Assembly (NCBI GenBank): GCA_023228025.1
Contig: JALOCD010000027.1
Span: 1 to 42,956, forward strand
DNA length: 42,956 bases
Direction of reading: 5' to 3'
Source of the DNA: Prolixibacteraceae bacterium
Lineage (GTDB): Bacteria; Bacteroidota; Bacteroidia; Bacteroidales; Prolixibacteraceae
Below the pieces are notes generated by a model that ran no database searches, had not been told where the DNA came from, and saw only the letters and a list, made by a program, of their open reading frames with translations. Positions 33,222 through 41,650 of this stretch are shown piece by piece. The stretch's first letter is position 1. Each line of letters begins with the position of its first letter. The position numbers and the translations under genes are program-made.

Positions 33222-34739
33222 CTATTTAATAACCGGGAAAAAGATTCTGAATTTGGTCCCTTTCCCAACTGTACTTTCTACTTTAATTTTTCCATGGTGC
33301 TCTTCTACGATCCGTTTTACGTAGGAAAGTCCAAGTCCGAAACCTTTCACGTTGTGCACGTTCCCGGTAGGTATGCGGTAAAAACGTTCAAAAATCTGGG
33401 TGAGATTCTCTTTCGAGATGCCGATCCCGTAATCCCTAATCTGAACAATTACCCAGCCGCTTTTGTTCTCCGTCAATATTTCTATTTTGGGTGATTCTTT
33501 GCTGTATTTTTCAGCGTTGTCGAGCAGATTGAAAATGACATTGGTGATGTGTACTTCGTCCCCGTTGATTACCGGATCATAAGCCTGGATAGATGTATCA
33601 AGTGAACCCCCGGAGTTTGTCAATCTTATTCCAAAGTTGGAGGCAGCTTGTGAAACAATCTGGTTCAGATCGATGGCTGTAAATTTTAATTTCAGTTTTC
33701 CTTCGTTGAAGACGGCCATTTGCAGTACTTTTTCGACCTGGGTGCTCAATCTCTTGCTTTCATCAAGGATGACCCCCGAAATATGATCGATGGAAGAAGC
33801 AGAGTGTACAAGCGAATTATCCTTCAGCATCTGGGATGCAAGAGAAATTGTAGAGATGGGTGTCTTCAGTTCGTGGGTCATGTTGTTGATGAAGTCGTTC
33901 TTGATCTGGGACAGCTTTTTCTGACGTAAGATAATCTGGAGCGTGAAGACAAAAATTCCAATGATGATAAGGGTCAGTATCAGGGAGGGAAGAACAAAAT
34001 TTGTCATTGCTTTGATCTGTTCTGAATGCTGATCGGGGAAATAGACAAATAGGAAATTTGGTTTTGGAGAACTGGGGTCGTAAAATAGTGCAGTTTTATA
34101 CTCCCTGGTGCCTTTGGCAGGATGGTAATCCATATCCCCCATGACGATCTCCATTTTACCATTAATGCTTGACTTTACACAATATTTGAAAGGAAGGAAA
34201 ATCCCCGCCTCCTGCAACTGAAGGTCCAATTCATGTCTTACATCCCCAATTATTCTATCCTGGACCTTCATCTCTGATCTTTCGAGCATGTAACTCTGAA
34301 AACGGAGATCTTGTGATTGTTTTTCGCTAAGCCTGTCGTAGGAGCTTTGCATGCTAGGAATGATGATCGTCTGAGTTTTCCCGAATGTAATGACCCCATT
34401 GGAAGTACTGATTGTGCGTTGGTCGTATGAAATAGCGAGCTTTGATGAACGGCCAAGTTTATTAAAAGATTCTGAGGCATCAGAGTTTGGAAAGAGGCCA
34501 AGTCCTTTGGAAGGTTTTGGGTCCGGTATAAAGTATTGGGCATCCAATTCATAAAAATGAGTAACTTCCCACATGTCACACATGTCAACGGCATCCTTCA
34601 AAGCCCTGGTGACAACAAGATTGTTGTCCTTCTCCACGAGTTTAGCCGTTTTGTTGATGGTGATCAGCTGTACAGATATCATGGCAACTACTGCAACGGC
34701 CATGATGATAGCAAGGATATTGATCATCTTTTTACTCAT
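33222..34739 (-). CDS. rprX: Sensor histidine kinase (RprX-like)
   Basis: Membrane sensor kinase for the adjacent regulator. The first helix is near residues 6-27 and the second near 247-271, with a periplasmic sensor between them of about 215 residues. The dimerisation/phosphoacceptor helix has NNMTHELKTPISTISL with His 289. ATP-binding segments are NVIFNLLDNAEKYSKE, DYGIGISKENLTQIF and GFGLGLSYVKRIVEEHHG. No HAMP domain is obvious. The -7-like box TATATTTG on this strand ends only 4 bases before the ATG, so either the transcript is nearly leaderless or translation begins at Met 5 (34727). Confidence 0.92.
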   Translation of the reverse strand: MSKKMINILAIIMAVAVVAMISVQLITINKTAKLVEKDNNLVVTRALKDAVDMCDMWEVTHFYELDAQYFIPDPKPSKGLGLFPNSDASESFNKLGRSSKLAISYDQRTISTSNGVITFGKTQTIIIPSMQSSYDRLSEKQSQDLRFQSYMLERSEMKVQDRIIGDVRHELDLQLQEAGIFLPFKYCVKSSINGKMEIVMGDMDYHPAKGTREYKTALFYDPSSPKPNFLFVYFPDQHSEQIKAMTNFVLPSLILTLIIIGIFVFTLQIILRQKKLSQIKNDFINNMTHELKTPISTISLASQMLKDNSLVHSASSIDHISGVILDESKRLSTQVEKVLQMAVFNEGKLKLKFTAIDLNQIVSQAASNFGIRLTNSGGSLDTSIQAYDPVINGDEVHITNVIFNLLDNAEKYSKESPKIEILTENKSGWVIVQIRDYGIGISKENLTQIFERFYRIPTGNVHNVKGFGLGLSYVKRIVEEHHGKIKVESTVGKGTKFRIFFPVIK

Positions 34740-34743
34740 AAAA

Positions 34744-34751
34744 CAAATATA
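34744..34751 (-). promoter_or_regulatory. Possible -7 box of the rprX-rprY operon
   Basis: On the minus strand TATATTTG fits TAnnTTTG exactly. It ends 4 bases from the ATG at 34739, so the start site would fall on or in the first codons. No convincing -33 box is seen. Confidence 0.35.
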
Positions 34752-34802
34752 GAGTTAATAATCTGTTGAGCGGAGTATCCTTAACAATATTTAACAGCGT
34801 GG

Positions 34803-34942
34803 GGCTGTAAACAATTAGTTATTAGCTTTTAGCAGTTAGCTTCAGTAGTTTGAATATTAACATAATCAGATTTTTAGTTGATTGCGGGGCAGGAATTATT
34901 GTGCCAATCACAATAAGATGATAGTCAATAGTTTACAGCTAA
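34803..34942 (-). repeat. Inverted repeat and AGCTAATA-type array after rnc
   Basis: GCTGTAAACAATT at 34803-34815 is inverted with one mismatch against AATAGTTTACAGC at 34927-34939, adjoining the rnc stop. Just inside the first arm is a degenerate run of TTAGTTATTAGCTTTTAGCA-like units (34813-34842). It may terminate or protect the acpP-fabF-rnc transcript. Confidence 0.6.
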
Positions 34943-35688
34943 TACCTTTCCTCTATTTCCAGTGTACTCAAGTTCTCAAGTGCCTGTTGTGCGGCATTTT
35001 GCTGGGCCTCTTTTTTGGAAAATCCTTCTCCTTTTCCCATCACTTTCCCATCAATGCAGGCCTCTGTCAGGAAGGGCATTTTTTCAGATCCCGTATCCGG
35101 ATTGTTGACTGTTTTGAATTCGACCTCCTGTTTCATTTTCTGTCCCCATTCGATGAGCTGACTCTTGAAATTATTGTCGGTCCTCTCCATCTCCTGTATA
35201 TCTACGTGCTGGTTAAAGATCTTTTTGATAACAAATTTCTTGGTTACAGTATAGCCACAATCGAGGTAGATCGCTCCAATAAAGGCTTCCAGCAGATCAC
35301 CGTACAAATGGCTCGATTCGCTGACCGAATTGGCATTTGAGATCACGTAACGGTTCAGCTTCATTTTGAAGGTAAGTTGGGTCAGAAAACTTCTGTTGAC
35401 TACCCGGGACCTCAATTGAGTAAGAAAACCTTCGTCTTTAAAGGGGAAGCGATTGTAAAGATATTCGGCTACAATGGTGCCGAGGATGGCATCACCGAGG
35501 TATTCGAGCCGTTCGTTGTTGACGACATTTCCCATTTTATCGACATAGGAAGCCGATTTGTGGATAAAAGCGATGTCGTACAGTTTGAATTTTATTGGAC
35601 TGTAGCCTGTCAGGTCCCGGATATACGAATAAAACTCTTTTCTTGGGGAAGAAAAGAGTTTTATCTTATATATCAGATTTCTGATCAC
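34939..35688 (-). CDS. rnc: Ribonuclease III
   Basis: Cleaves double-stranded RNA in rRNA and mRNA processing. The RNase III signature is seen as NNERLEYLGDAILGTIVAEY. Further catalytic acidic residues lie in SHLYGDLLEAFIGAIYLDCG. A C-terminal double-stranded-RNA-binding domain follows (KSQLIEWGQKMKQ through KKEAQQNAAQQALENL). The 249-residue length is normal for Bacteroidota. It begins 3 bases after the fabF stop and is last in acpP-fabF-rnc. Confidence 0.97.
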   Translation of the reverse strand: MIRNLIYKIKLFSSPRKEFYSYIRDLTGYSPIKFKLYDIAFIHKSASYVDKMGNVVNNERLEYLGDAILGTIVAEYLYNRFPFKDEGFLTQLRSRVVNRSFLTQLTFKMKLNRYVISNANSVSESSHLYGDLLEAFIGAIYLDCGYTVTKKFVIKKIFNQHVDIQEMERTDNNFKSQLIEWGQKMKQEVEFKTVNNPDTGSEKMPFLTEACIDGKVMGKGEGFSKKEAQQNAAQQALENLSTLEIEERY

Positions 35689-35691
35689 CTT

Positions 35692-36942
35692 TTAACCTAA
35701 TTTTTTGAAGATCACAGTACCGTTGTGACCGCCAAAACCAAAGGTATTGCTCAAAGCGTAGTTGATATTTCGTGGTTTTGCTTTATTGAAAGTAAAATCG
35801 ACATTAGGATCAATTTCCGGATCAAGTTCAAATTGGTTAATGGTCGGCGGAATGATACTGTATTTCATTGCAAGAATACATGCTATGGCTTCTACTGCCC
35901 CTGCTGCGCCAAGCAAGTGGCCGGTCATCGACTTGGTCGCACTGATGCTGACTTTGTAGATGTGGTCTCCGAAGACTTTTTTGATCGCTTTGGGTTCGGC
36001 AATGTCGCCGAGGCCTGTAGATGTCCCATGAACATTAATATAATCAATGTCTTCTGGCTTAAGTCCAGCATCTTTCAAGGCCCTGTTCATAACCAATGAA
36101 GCGCCGCCGCCTTCTGGGTCAGGTGCCGTCATGTGGTAAGCATCAGTAGACATTCCACAGCCAATAAGTTCAGCCCAAATGGTTGCGCCCCGTGCAATGG
36201 CGTGTTCATACTCTTCGAGGATCAATGCGCCTGCCCCTTCACCCATGACAAATCCATCCCTGTCTTTGTCAAATGGACGGGAGGCAGTTTTAGGATCATT
36301 GTTGCGTGTAGAGAGGGCATGCATTGCATTAAAACCACCTACACCAGCCTGCGTAATAGCTGCTTCTGATCCTCCGGCAATAAAAATATTTGCTTTACCT
36401 AAACGAATGTAAGTGGCAGCATCAATCATTGCGTGCGTGGCAGATGCACATGCCGTTACAGTTGTAATGGTAGGTCCCCTGAAACCATACTGCATGGCGA
36501 TGTTCCCACTGGCCATGTTGGCAATCATTTTAGGGATAAAGAAAGGTGAGAATCTTGGATTGTCCGGATTGCTGTTAAACTCGGTAACAGATTGGAAAAA
36601 GGTGTCCAAACCGCCGATCCCGGCTCCCCAAATAACACCAACTTCATCTTTGTCGATTTTGGAGAGATCCAGACCTGAATTTTCAATGGCCTGAGCTGCA
36701 GCGATATATGCATATTGTGCATACATATCATGCTTCTGTACCTCTTTCCGGTTCAGGTAATCGTTCGGATTGAAATTTTTAATCTCGCAGGCAAAAGTCG
36801 TTTTGAACTTGGAGGCATCAAAACGAGTAATGGGGCCTGCACCGCTGACCCCATTCCTTAGGCCTTCCCAATACTCTTCAACATTTTTGCCAAGCGGGTT
36901 GATTGTGCCAAGTCCGGTAACAACAACTCGTTTTAATTCCAT
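35692..36942 (-). CDS. fabF: 3-oxoacyl-[acyl-carrier-protein] synthase II
   Basis: Condenses malonyl-ACP with acyl-ACP in fatty acid elongation. The catalytic triad is intact: Cys 165 in VTACASATHAM, His 305 in YINVHGTSTG and His 342 in MTGHLLGAAGAVEA. The 416-residue length is standard. It sits 27 bases after acpP, its substrate carrier, and directly before rnc. The order acpP-fabF-rnc with divergent purN is familiar from Bacteroides. Confidence 0.98.
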   Translation of the reverse strand: MELKRVVVTGLGTINPLGKNVEEYWEGLRNGVSGAGPITRFDASKFKTTFACEIKNFNPNDYLNRKEVQKHDMYAQYAYIAAAQAIENSGLDLSKIDKDEVGVIWGAGIGGLDTFFQSVTEFNSNPDNPRFSPFFIPKMIANMASGNIAMQYGFRGPTITTVTACASATHAMIDAATYIRLGKANIFIAGGSEAAITQAGVGGFNAMHALSTRNNDPKTASRPFDKDRDGFVMGEGAGALILEEYEHAIARGATIWAELIGCGMSTDAYHMTAPDPEGGGASLVMNRALKDAGLKPEDIDYINVHGTSTGLGDIAEPKAIKKVFGDHIYKVSISATKSMTGHLLGAAGAVEAIACILAMKYSIIPPTINQFELDPEIDPNVDFTFNKAKPRNINYALSNTFGFGGHNGTVIFKKLG

Positions 36943-36969
36943 ATTGATTTTTAAGACCTTACTAATTTG

Positions 36970-37206
36970 TTACTTCGCGTTTTCAGTGATGTAAGTGATA
37001 GCGTCACCAACGGTGCCGATTTTTTCTGCTTGATCATCAGGGATAGCAATACCAAACTCTTTTTCGAATTCCATGATTAACTCCACAGTGTCCAAAGAAT
37101 CTGCGCCTAAATCGTTTGTGAAGGACGCTTCAGTAGTTACTTCGCTCTCGTCAACACCAAGTTTATCAACAATGATTGCTTTTACCTTAGCCGTAATGTC
37201 AGACAT
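36970..37206 (-). CDS. acpP: Acyl carrier protein
   Basis: Carries growing acyl chains on a 4'-phosphopantetheine arm. The attachment serine is Ser 37 in DLGADSLDTVELIMEFEKEF. The 78-residue acidic protein has standard length and fold pattern. It is first in the acpP-fabF-rnc operon and divergent from purN. Confidence 0.98.
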   Translation of the reverse strand: MSDITAKVKAIIVDKLGVDESEVTTEASFTNDLGADSLDTVELIMEFEKEFGIAIPDDQAEKIGTVGDAITYITENAK

Positions 37207-37267
37207 AATTTTTTAATTTTACGTGGTTACTATTTTTAATTTTACACACTGAATTTTTCAGCGATTG

Positions 37268-37300
37268 CAAAGAAACGAAGAAACAAAATTATCTTCCAAA
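37268..37300 (-). promoter_or_regulatory. Predicted promoter of acpP-fabF-rnc
   Basis: Reading the minus strand, TTTG (37300-37297) is followed after 21 bases by TTTCTTTG (37275-37268). The latter differs from TAnnTTTG at one position. The leader to acpP would be about 55 bases. Confidence 0.45.
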
Positions 37301-37408
37301 TATTTGTTAAAGAATGTATCGGTTTTTATATCAAAATAACCTCATTCCAAACTGTGTAGAATAATAGGGTCGAAAATTCAAAAAATAATGTATTGTAACT
37401 GTTTGAAT

Positions 37409-37975
37409 ATGAAAAAAATAGTCATACTTGCATCTGGATCGGGTTCAAATGCGGAGAATATTATCCGTTTTTTTCAACATCATCCAAATATCCTGGTCGA
37501 TTCAGTCTGGAGCAATAAGCAGGAGGCATTTGTACTGGAAAGAGCTGAACGACTGAACATAGAAGCCCATTACTTTTCCAGGGATGAGTTCATTTCAACC
37601 GATAGATTGTTTAATGAATTTAAAAAAAGAGAGATTGATCTGATCGTTCTCGCAGGATTCCTGCTCCTTTTACCGCAAAAATTCGTCCGGGAATTTTTGG
37701 TTGTCAATATTCACCCGGCCTTACTTCCTTCGTATGGTGGCAAAGGCATGTATGGCGCTCATATTCATCAGGCCGTAATTACCAACAAAGAGATAGAGTC
37801 GGGTATTACGATTCATCTGGTTGATGAGGTGTATGATCACGGTAAAGTTCTGTTTCAGGCCAAATGCGTTGTTGATCCACAGGATACCCCGGAATCACTG
37901 GCTAAGAAGATTCATGAGCTGGAAATGGAACATTTCCCGCGAACCATTGAGGCGTTATTAAAAAGCAAGCCATGA
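37409..37975 (+). CDS. purN: Phosphoribosylglycinamide formyltransferase
   Basis: Transfers a formyl group from formyltetrahydrofolate to GAR in purine synthesis. The phosphate-binding start MKKIVILASGSGSNAEN argues for the ATG at 37409 rather than the one at 37388. Catalytic segments are intact: VNIHPALLPSYGGKGMYG (Asn and His) and HLVDEVYDHGKVLFQ (Asp). About 188 residues, normal length. Its last 4 bases overlap the start of the following peptidase gene, so the genes are coupled. Confidence 0.96.
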   Translation: MKKIVILASGSGSNAENIIRFFQHHPNILVDSVWSNKQEAFVLERAERLNIEAHYFSRDEFISTDRLFNEFKKREIDLIVLAGFLLLLPQKFVREFLVVNIHPALLPSYGGKGMYGAHIHQAVITNKEIESGITIHLVDEVYDHGKVLFQAKCVVDPQDTPESLAKKIHELEMEHFPRTIEALLKSKP

Positions 37976-38877
37976 TCCAACCCCCATTTCTAAAAAAAGG
38001 CGACAAAATAATTTTGGTCTCGGTAGCCGGGAAGGTCCGCAGGGAACCAGTTGAGAAGGCTGTGCAATTATTGGAAGAGGAAGATTACCGGGTGCAGATC
38101 ACTCCAAATGCTTTTGGCCGGTTTCACATGTTTTCAGGTATGGTCAGGGAAAGGGCTTCCGATATGCAACAGGCCCTGGACGACCCAAATGTGAAAGCTA
38201 TCCTTTTTGCCAGAGGCGGTTATGGATCCATCCGGACCCTAATGTTGCTTGACTGGTCCGGATTTTTTAAGCACCCCAAATGGCTGATAGGATTCAGCGA
38301 CATCACCGTATTTCATTCTTTCCTCACCTGCCATGAAGTCGCCTCCATTCACGGAGTAATGCCCTCATTCTTTTTCGACGGAGGTGTTAGAACTGAAAGT
38401 CTCAATATGCTTCTCAATCTGCTTCGTGGAAAGTCGCTTTCCTACCGGATTCCTGGTGACAGGCTAAACAGGGCAGGTATCGCCAAAGGAATTCTGATTG
38501 GTGGAAATTTATCGTTGCTAATGAGCTTAAGGGGAACGGAAATAGATCTCTCATACGTTGGAAGGGTTCTTTTTATTGAAGATATCGGAGAATACGATTA
38601 CCACATCGACCGGATGATGATGAACCTGAAATTTGGCGAATGCTTGTCGAGGTTGGCCGGCTTGATTGTTGGATATTTCACGGATACAAAATCCAGTAAT
38701 ACGCCTTTTGGCAAGTCGGCGTATGAGATTATTCAGGATGCGGTTTCGGGATACGATTTCCCGGTAGTATTCGGTTTTCCTTGCGGACACGAGTTGCCCA
38801 ATTTCCCGTTGGTAATGGGCAGTGAGATTTCGATAGAGGTAACGGAGGAGGGTGTTCTGATCAATCAATCATTTTAA
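37972..38877 (+). CDS. LD-carboxypeptidase, peptidase family S66
   Basis: Removes the terminal D-Ala from tetrapeptides during murein recycling. The nucleophile is Ser 86 in FARGGYGSIRTL. The remaining triad parts are a Glu in VLFIEDIGEYDYHIDRMM (near 200) and a His in FGFPCGHELPNFPLVMG (near 275). The 301-residue length is typical, and there is no signal peptide, which fits a cytoplasmic LdcA role. It overlaps purN by 4 bases and precedes yraN by 11 bases. Confidence 0.94.
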   Translation: MIQPPFLKKGDKIILVSVAGKVRREPVEKAVQLLEEEDYRVQITPNAFGRFHMFSGMVRERASDMQQALDDPNVKAILFARGGYGSIRTLMLLDWSGFFKHPKWLIGFSDITVFHSFLTCHEVASIHGVMPSFFFDGGVRTESLNMLLNLLRGKSLSYRIPGDRLNRAGIAKGILIGGNLSLLMSLRGTEIDLSYVGRVLFIEDIGEYDYHIDRMMMNLKFGECLSRLAGLIVGYFTDTKSSNTPFGKSAYEIIQDAVSGYDFPVVFGFPCGHELPNFPLVMGSEISIEVTEEGVLINQSF

Positions 38878-38888
38878 CCGAAAAAGAG

Positions 38889-39278
38889 ATGAAGCAAGAG
38901 TCAGATGAGAATACCCTGAAAGATGATATGGGCAGGAAGGGGGAGGAGATCGCCAGATTTTATCTGATTGACAAAGGATTCTCGATCCTTGACCTCAATT
39001 GGCACCATGGCCACAAGGAGATAGATATTGTGGCCAAACAAGGAAATGAAATTGTGGTGGTAGAGGTAAAGACCAGGGCCGAAAATTATGCCGAAGAGCC
39101 TTGGGAGGCCGTGACATCCTCCAAAATAAGAAACATCGTAGAAGTGGCCGAAGCATGGCTGAAGGTAAACAAAGTGGATCTCGAAACAAGATTCGACGTG
39201 GTCTCCATCCTGCTAAAAAAGGATGGTACCCATACGGTGGAGCATTTTGAGGGGGCTTTTATTCCTCCGGTTAATTAA
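38889..39278 (+). CDS. yraN: YraN family (UPF0102) endonuclease-fold protein
   Basis: Small protein with a restriction-endonuclease-like fold; its role is not established. It has the family segment GRKGEEIARFYLIDKGFSIL, then NWHHGHKEIDIVAKQG and VVVEVKTRAE, which supply the Glu-Asp-ExK residues. The 129 residues match family length. It is third in the purN-ldcA-yraN run. Confidence 0.93.
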   Translation: MKQESDENTLKDDMGRKGEEIARFYLIDKGFSILDLNWHHGHKEIDIVAKQGNEIVVVEVKTRAENYAEEPWEAVTSSKIRNIVEVAEAWLKVNKVDLETRFDVVSILLKKDGTHTVEHFEGAFIPPVN

Positions 39279-39321
39279 GGCACTTTTTCATTAATTTCAC
39301 AAAAGAATAAATCTTTGCAGC

Positions 39322-39684
39322 ATGAACGTTGAAGAGGCCAGGCAAATTTGCATTGCGAAAAAAGGGGTCACGGAAGGGTTCCCTTTTGATGAAACGACCC
39401 TCGTTATCAAGGTGGGGGGCAAGATTTTTGCCCTGATCAATCTGGACAATATTCCTTCCATTAATCTGAAATGCGATCCCGAAAGAGCCATCGAACTTCG
39501 GGAAAGATATCACGATATCACACCGGGTTACCACATGAATAAAAAACATTGGAATACACTGATGCTGGAGGGTGATCTTCAAGACCAATTGATTGCCGAT
39601 TTGATAAGACACTCCTACGACCTGGTGCTGGCCTCACTACCGGGGAAGGTGCAGCAGGAGGTTCATGGGCTTCCTGGTAAGTGA
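39322..39684 (+). CDS. MmcQ/YjbR family protein
   Basis: Small CyaY-like-fold protein of unknown exact role, often thought to bind DNA. The family opening VEEARQICIAKKGVTEGFPF and the middle NLKCDPERAIELRERY and TPGYHMNKKHWNTL are clear. At 120 residues it has normal length. The composite repeat starts right at its stop codon. Confidence 0.92.
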   Translation: MNVEEARQICIAKKGVTEGFPFDETTLVIKVGGKIFALINLDNIPSINLKCDPERAIELRERYHDITPGYHMNKKHWNTLMLEGDLQDQLIADLIRHSYDLVLASLPGKVQQEVHGLPGK

Positions 39685-39876
39685 AGGAGAGGGCGACTGG
39701 GCGAGGTGGACGACTGGGACGACTGAAAGAAGACTGGGGGACTTGGAGACTTAGACGAAAAGACCGGGATGACTGGGATGACGGAGGCACTGAAAGACGG
39801 AAATGACTGAGGAAACGGAGAGACGGAATGACGGAAAATGAGCCGGTCCCTGAGCGAAGTCGAATGGCAAACATTT
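39685..39876 (+). repeat. Composite intergenic element, copy 2: long GACTGGGACGA array plus 33-nt element
   Basis: From the MmcQ stop a degenerate purine-rich array runs about 155 bases (units such as GGACGACTGGGACGACTG, GATGACTGGGATGACGGAGG, GAGACGGAATGACGG). At 39844-39876 is the 33-nt element, CGGTCCCTGAGCG to GGCAAACATTT, differing from 17006-17038 at 3 positions. It ends 13 bases before the start of the next gene. Confidence 0.88.
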
Positions 39877-39889
39877 CAAACTTTTTTAA

Positions 39890-40099
39890 ATGATATACAA
39901 TCTGAATGGCGCCGAATACATTGAGTTGATCAAACTTCTCAAACTTCTGCGGATCGCCGGATCTGGTGGACAGGCGAAAATGATGGTTGAGGACGGAGAG
40001 GCGATGCTAAACGGGAATCCCGAGTCGAGGAAGCGCGCCAAACTTCGGCCAGGGGATGTAGTTAAAATCCTTGGAAAGACAATAACTATCGAACCTTGA
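39890..40099 (+). CDS. Small S4-domain RNA-binding protein (YbcJ-like)
   Basis: A 69-residue protein consisting of one S4 RNA-binding fold, as in YbcJ/YaaA-type proteins. Typical segments are YIELIKLLKLLRIAGSGGQA, KMMVEDGEAMLNG and ESRKRAKLRPGDVVKI. The target RNA is unknown. Its upstream region is the composite repeat, which leaves only 13 bases before the ATG, so the promoter probably lies within or ahead of the repeat. Confidence 0.9.
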   Translation: MIYNLNGAEYIELIKLLKLLRIAGSGGQAKMMVEDGEAMLNGNPESRKRAKLRPGDVVKILGKTITIEP

Positions 40100-40111
40100 T
40101 TCTAATGAAAA

Positions 40112-40144
40112 GAAAGAGCCAGCTGATATAAAATTGACTCTTTC
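40112..40144. terminator. Bidirectional terminator between S4 gene and alkaline phosphatase
   Basis: GAAAGAG (40112-40118) pairs with CTCTTTC (40138-40144). On the minus strand the stem runs into CTTTTC, suited to ending the phosphatase transcript. It is a conventional stem-loop, unlike the arrays at other convergent junctions. Confidence 0.65.
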
Positions 40145-40163
40145 CCTATCTGAGAAAATCAAT

Positions 40164-41345
40164 TTAATTCACCTTCAGCAATTTCATCATCTTCTTTGCT
40201 ATTTCAGTGTTTTCCATGAATCCCCCAAACTGATCGGCGCCCGGACCAAAGGCAAACACGGGAACGCATACACCGGTATGTTCCGGACTGGTGAATTTGG
40301 CGGTAATATCCCCGGTCTTGTTATTTCCTTCATTGATGGTCATCCCGCCGGTTTCGTGGTCGGCAGTCACGATGATAAGTGTCTCTTTGTTTTTTGCAGC
40401 AAAGGCCAGAGCAGCTCCAACGGCCCGGTCCATGTCTAAAGTCTCACGGATTACCCCCGGCGCCTGATTGTTGTGGGTCAAAAAGTCTATTTCAGAACCT
40501 TCGACCATCAGGAAAAAACCCTTTTTGCCCTGTGAAAGCAGACTGATGGCTGTTTCGGTAGCAGGAACCAGCATCTCACCCCGCTCAGGCATCGGTGCAT
40601 TGTGTTCCTCTGCAGTTAGTCCGGCCAGTTTCCCCGAATTTACTTTTTTGATATCTTCCATCTTGTAAAGAACCTGATAGCCTTTGTCTCTGAGTTCTTT
40701 CGATAAATTACGTCCATCTTTGCGATTTTCAAAGAACCTGACGCCACCACCTATAAAAACGTCAATATTGGATTTTAGAAATTCAGCGGCAATTTCATCA
40801 TAGTTGCTGCGTGAAGCCTGGTGCGCCATAAAAGAGGCAGGCGTTGCATGGTTAATCGCGGAGGTGCTTACGAGTCCGGTTTTTAAACCTTTTTTTTCTG
40901 CCATCTCCCGGATATTTTTTACCGGATTCTTGTCGGGACCGACGCCTATTGCCCCGTTGTAAGTCTTTACACCACAGGCGAGGGCAGTTCCTCCCGCACC
41001 CGAATCAGTAATGTAATCGGATGATGAATATGTTTTGGAAAATCCGCAATGAACGAAATTTTGAAGGAAAAGGGAACCTCCATTGGCGGTCATCGAAGCA
41101 TAAATATGTGCCAACCCCATTCCGTCTCCAATGAAAAGGATGATGTTTTTTGGACCCTTTTTTGTATCAACCTGATCATAATGCTGAACCGGATAAAATA
41201 TACCTCCTTTGTATTCTTCAATGGCGGTAATCTTCTTGTTTTCCTTGTATTGTTCCTGGGCAAAACAATTCAGATTAAATAATACAATTAATAAAGTGAA
41301 TCCCAGCAATCTGGAAATTGATGATTTAAATAGTCTCATAATCAA
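40164..41345 (-). CDS. phoA: Alkaline phosphatase, PhoA type
   Basis: Periplasmic phosphomonoesterase. A signal peptide is present (LLGFTLLIVLFNLNCFAQ). Metal and nucleophile residues are Asp 74 in ILFIGDGMGLAH and Ser 115 in YITDSGAGGTALACG. Later segments are VEGSEIDFLTHNNQ, IVTADHETGGMT and SPEHTGVCVPVFAFG. The 393-residue length is in range for bacterial forms. ATG at 41339 (Met 3) is an alternative start. No obvious Pho-box-like repeat was found. Confidence 0.95.
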   Translation of the reverse strand: MIMRLFKSSISRLLGFTLLIVLFNLNCFAQEQYKENKKITAIEEYKGGIFYPVQHYDQVDTKKGPKNIILFIGDGMGLAHIYASMTANGGSLFLQNFVHCGFSKTYSSSDYITDSGAGGTALACGVKTYNGAIGVGPDKNPVKNIREMAEKKGLKTGLVSTSAINHATPASFMAHQASRSNYDEIAAEFLKSNIDVFIGGGVRFFENRKDGRNLSKELRDKGYQVLYKMEDIKKVNSGKLAGLTAEEHNAPMPERGEMLVPATETAISLLSQGKKGFFLMVEGSEIDFLTHNNQAPGVIRETLDMDRAVGAALAFAAKNKETLIIVTADHETGGMTINEGNNKTGDITAKFTSPEHTGVCVPVFAFGPGADQFGGFMENTEIAKKMMKLLKVN

Positions 41346-41432
41346 GATAATAAATAAAATAGTAGTTCGAGATTTTACTCGTTAATAAAAATGGCGCACG
41401 AATGTAAGCAAAAATATAAAATTGAGGAGTTT

Positions 41433-41650
41433 AAATTTGGCTAAAGCCGGAACTAATCTGCATTTCTTGTCCACCACTAGCTGAAGCTAGTGGCAATTGA
41501 TGAGCATCACATAAATCTTATGCGATTTAACCCATTTCTAATTAGACAAATATAATAAAGAGTGAAAAACTTGAAAATTGAGTTATGACTTGCCACTAGC
41601 TTCAGCTAGTGGACAATAAATGATTGATTGTGAATGGCTTTAGCCAAATT
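41433..41650. repeat. REP/REPIN element adjoining the transposase gene
   Basis: CCACTAGCTGAAGCTAGTGG (41474-41493) and its reverse complement (41593-41612) are each hairpins with 9-base stems. Outside them AAATTTGGCTAAAGCC (41433-41448) faces GGCTTTAGCCAAATT (41636-41650). The outermost arm reaches the transposase stop codon (41649-41651). The rest of 41346-41648 is AT-rich with no gene. Confidence 0.88.

Noticed and set aside
34882..35340. 152-codon plus-strand frame over rnc
   Set aside because: Antisense to the conserved RNase III gene, low-complexity hydrophobic translation, no family features.
39518..39874. Minus-strand frames opening MFAIRLRSGT (also 16641-17057, MFALRLRSGT)
   Set aside because: Both are read through the shared 33-nt element and array in reverse; the similarity comes from the repeat, not from a protein.
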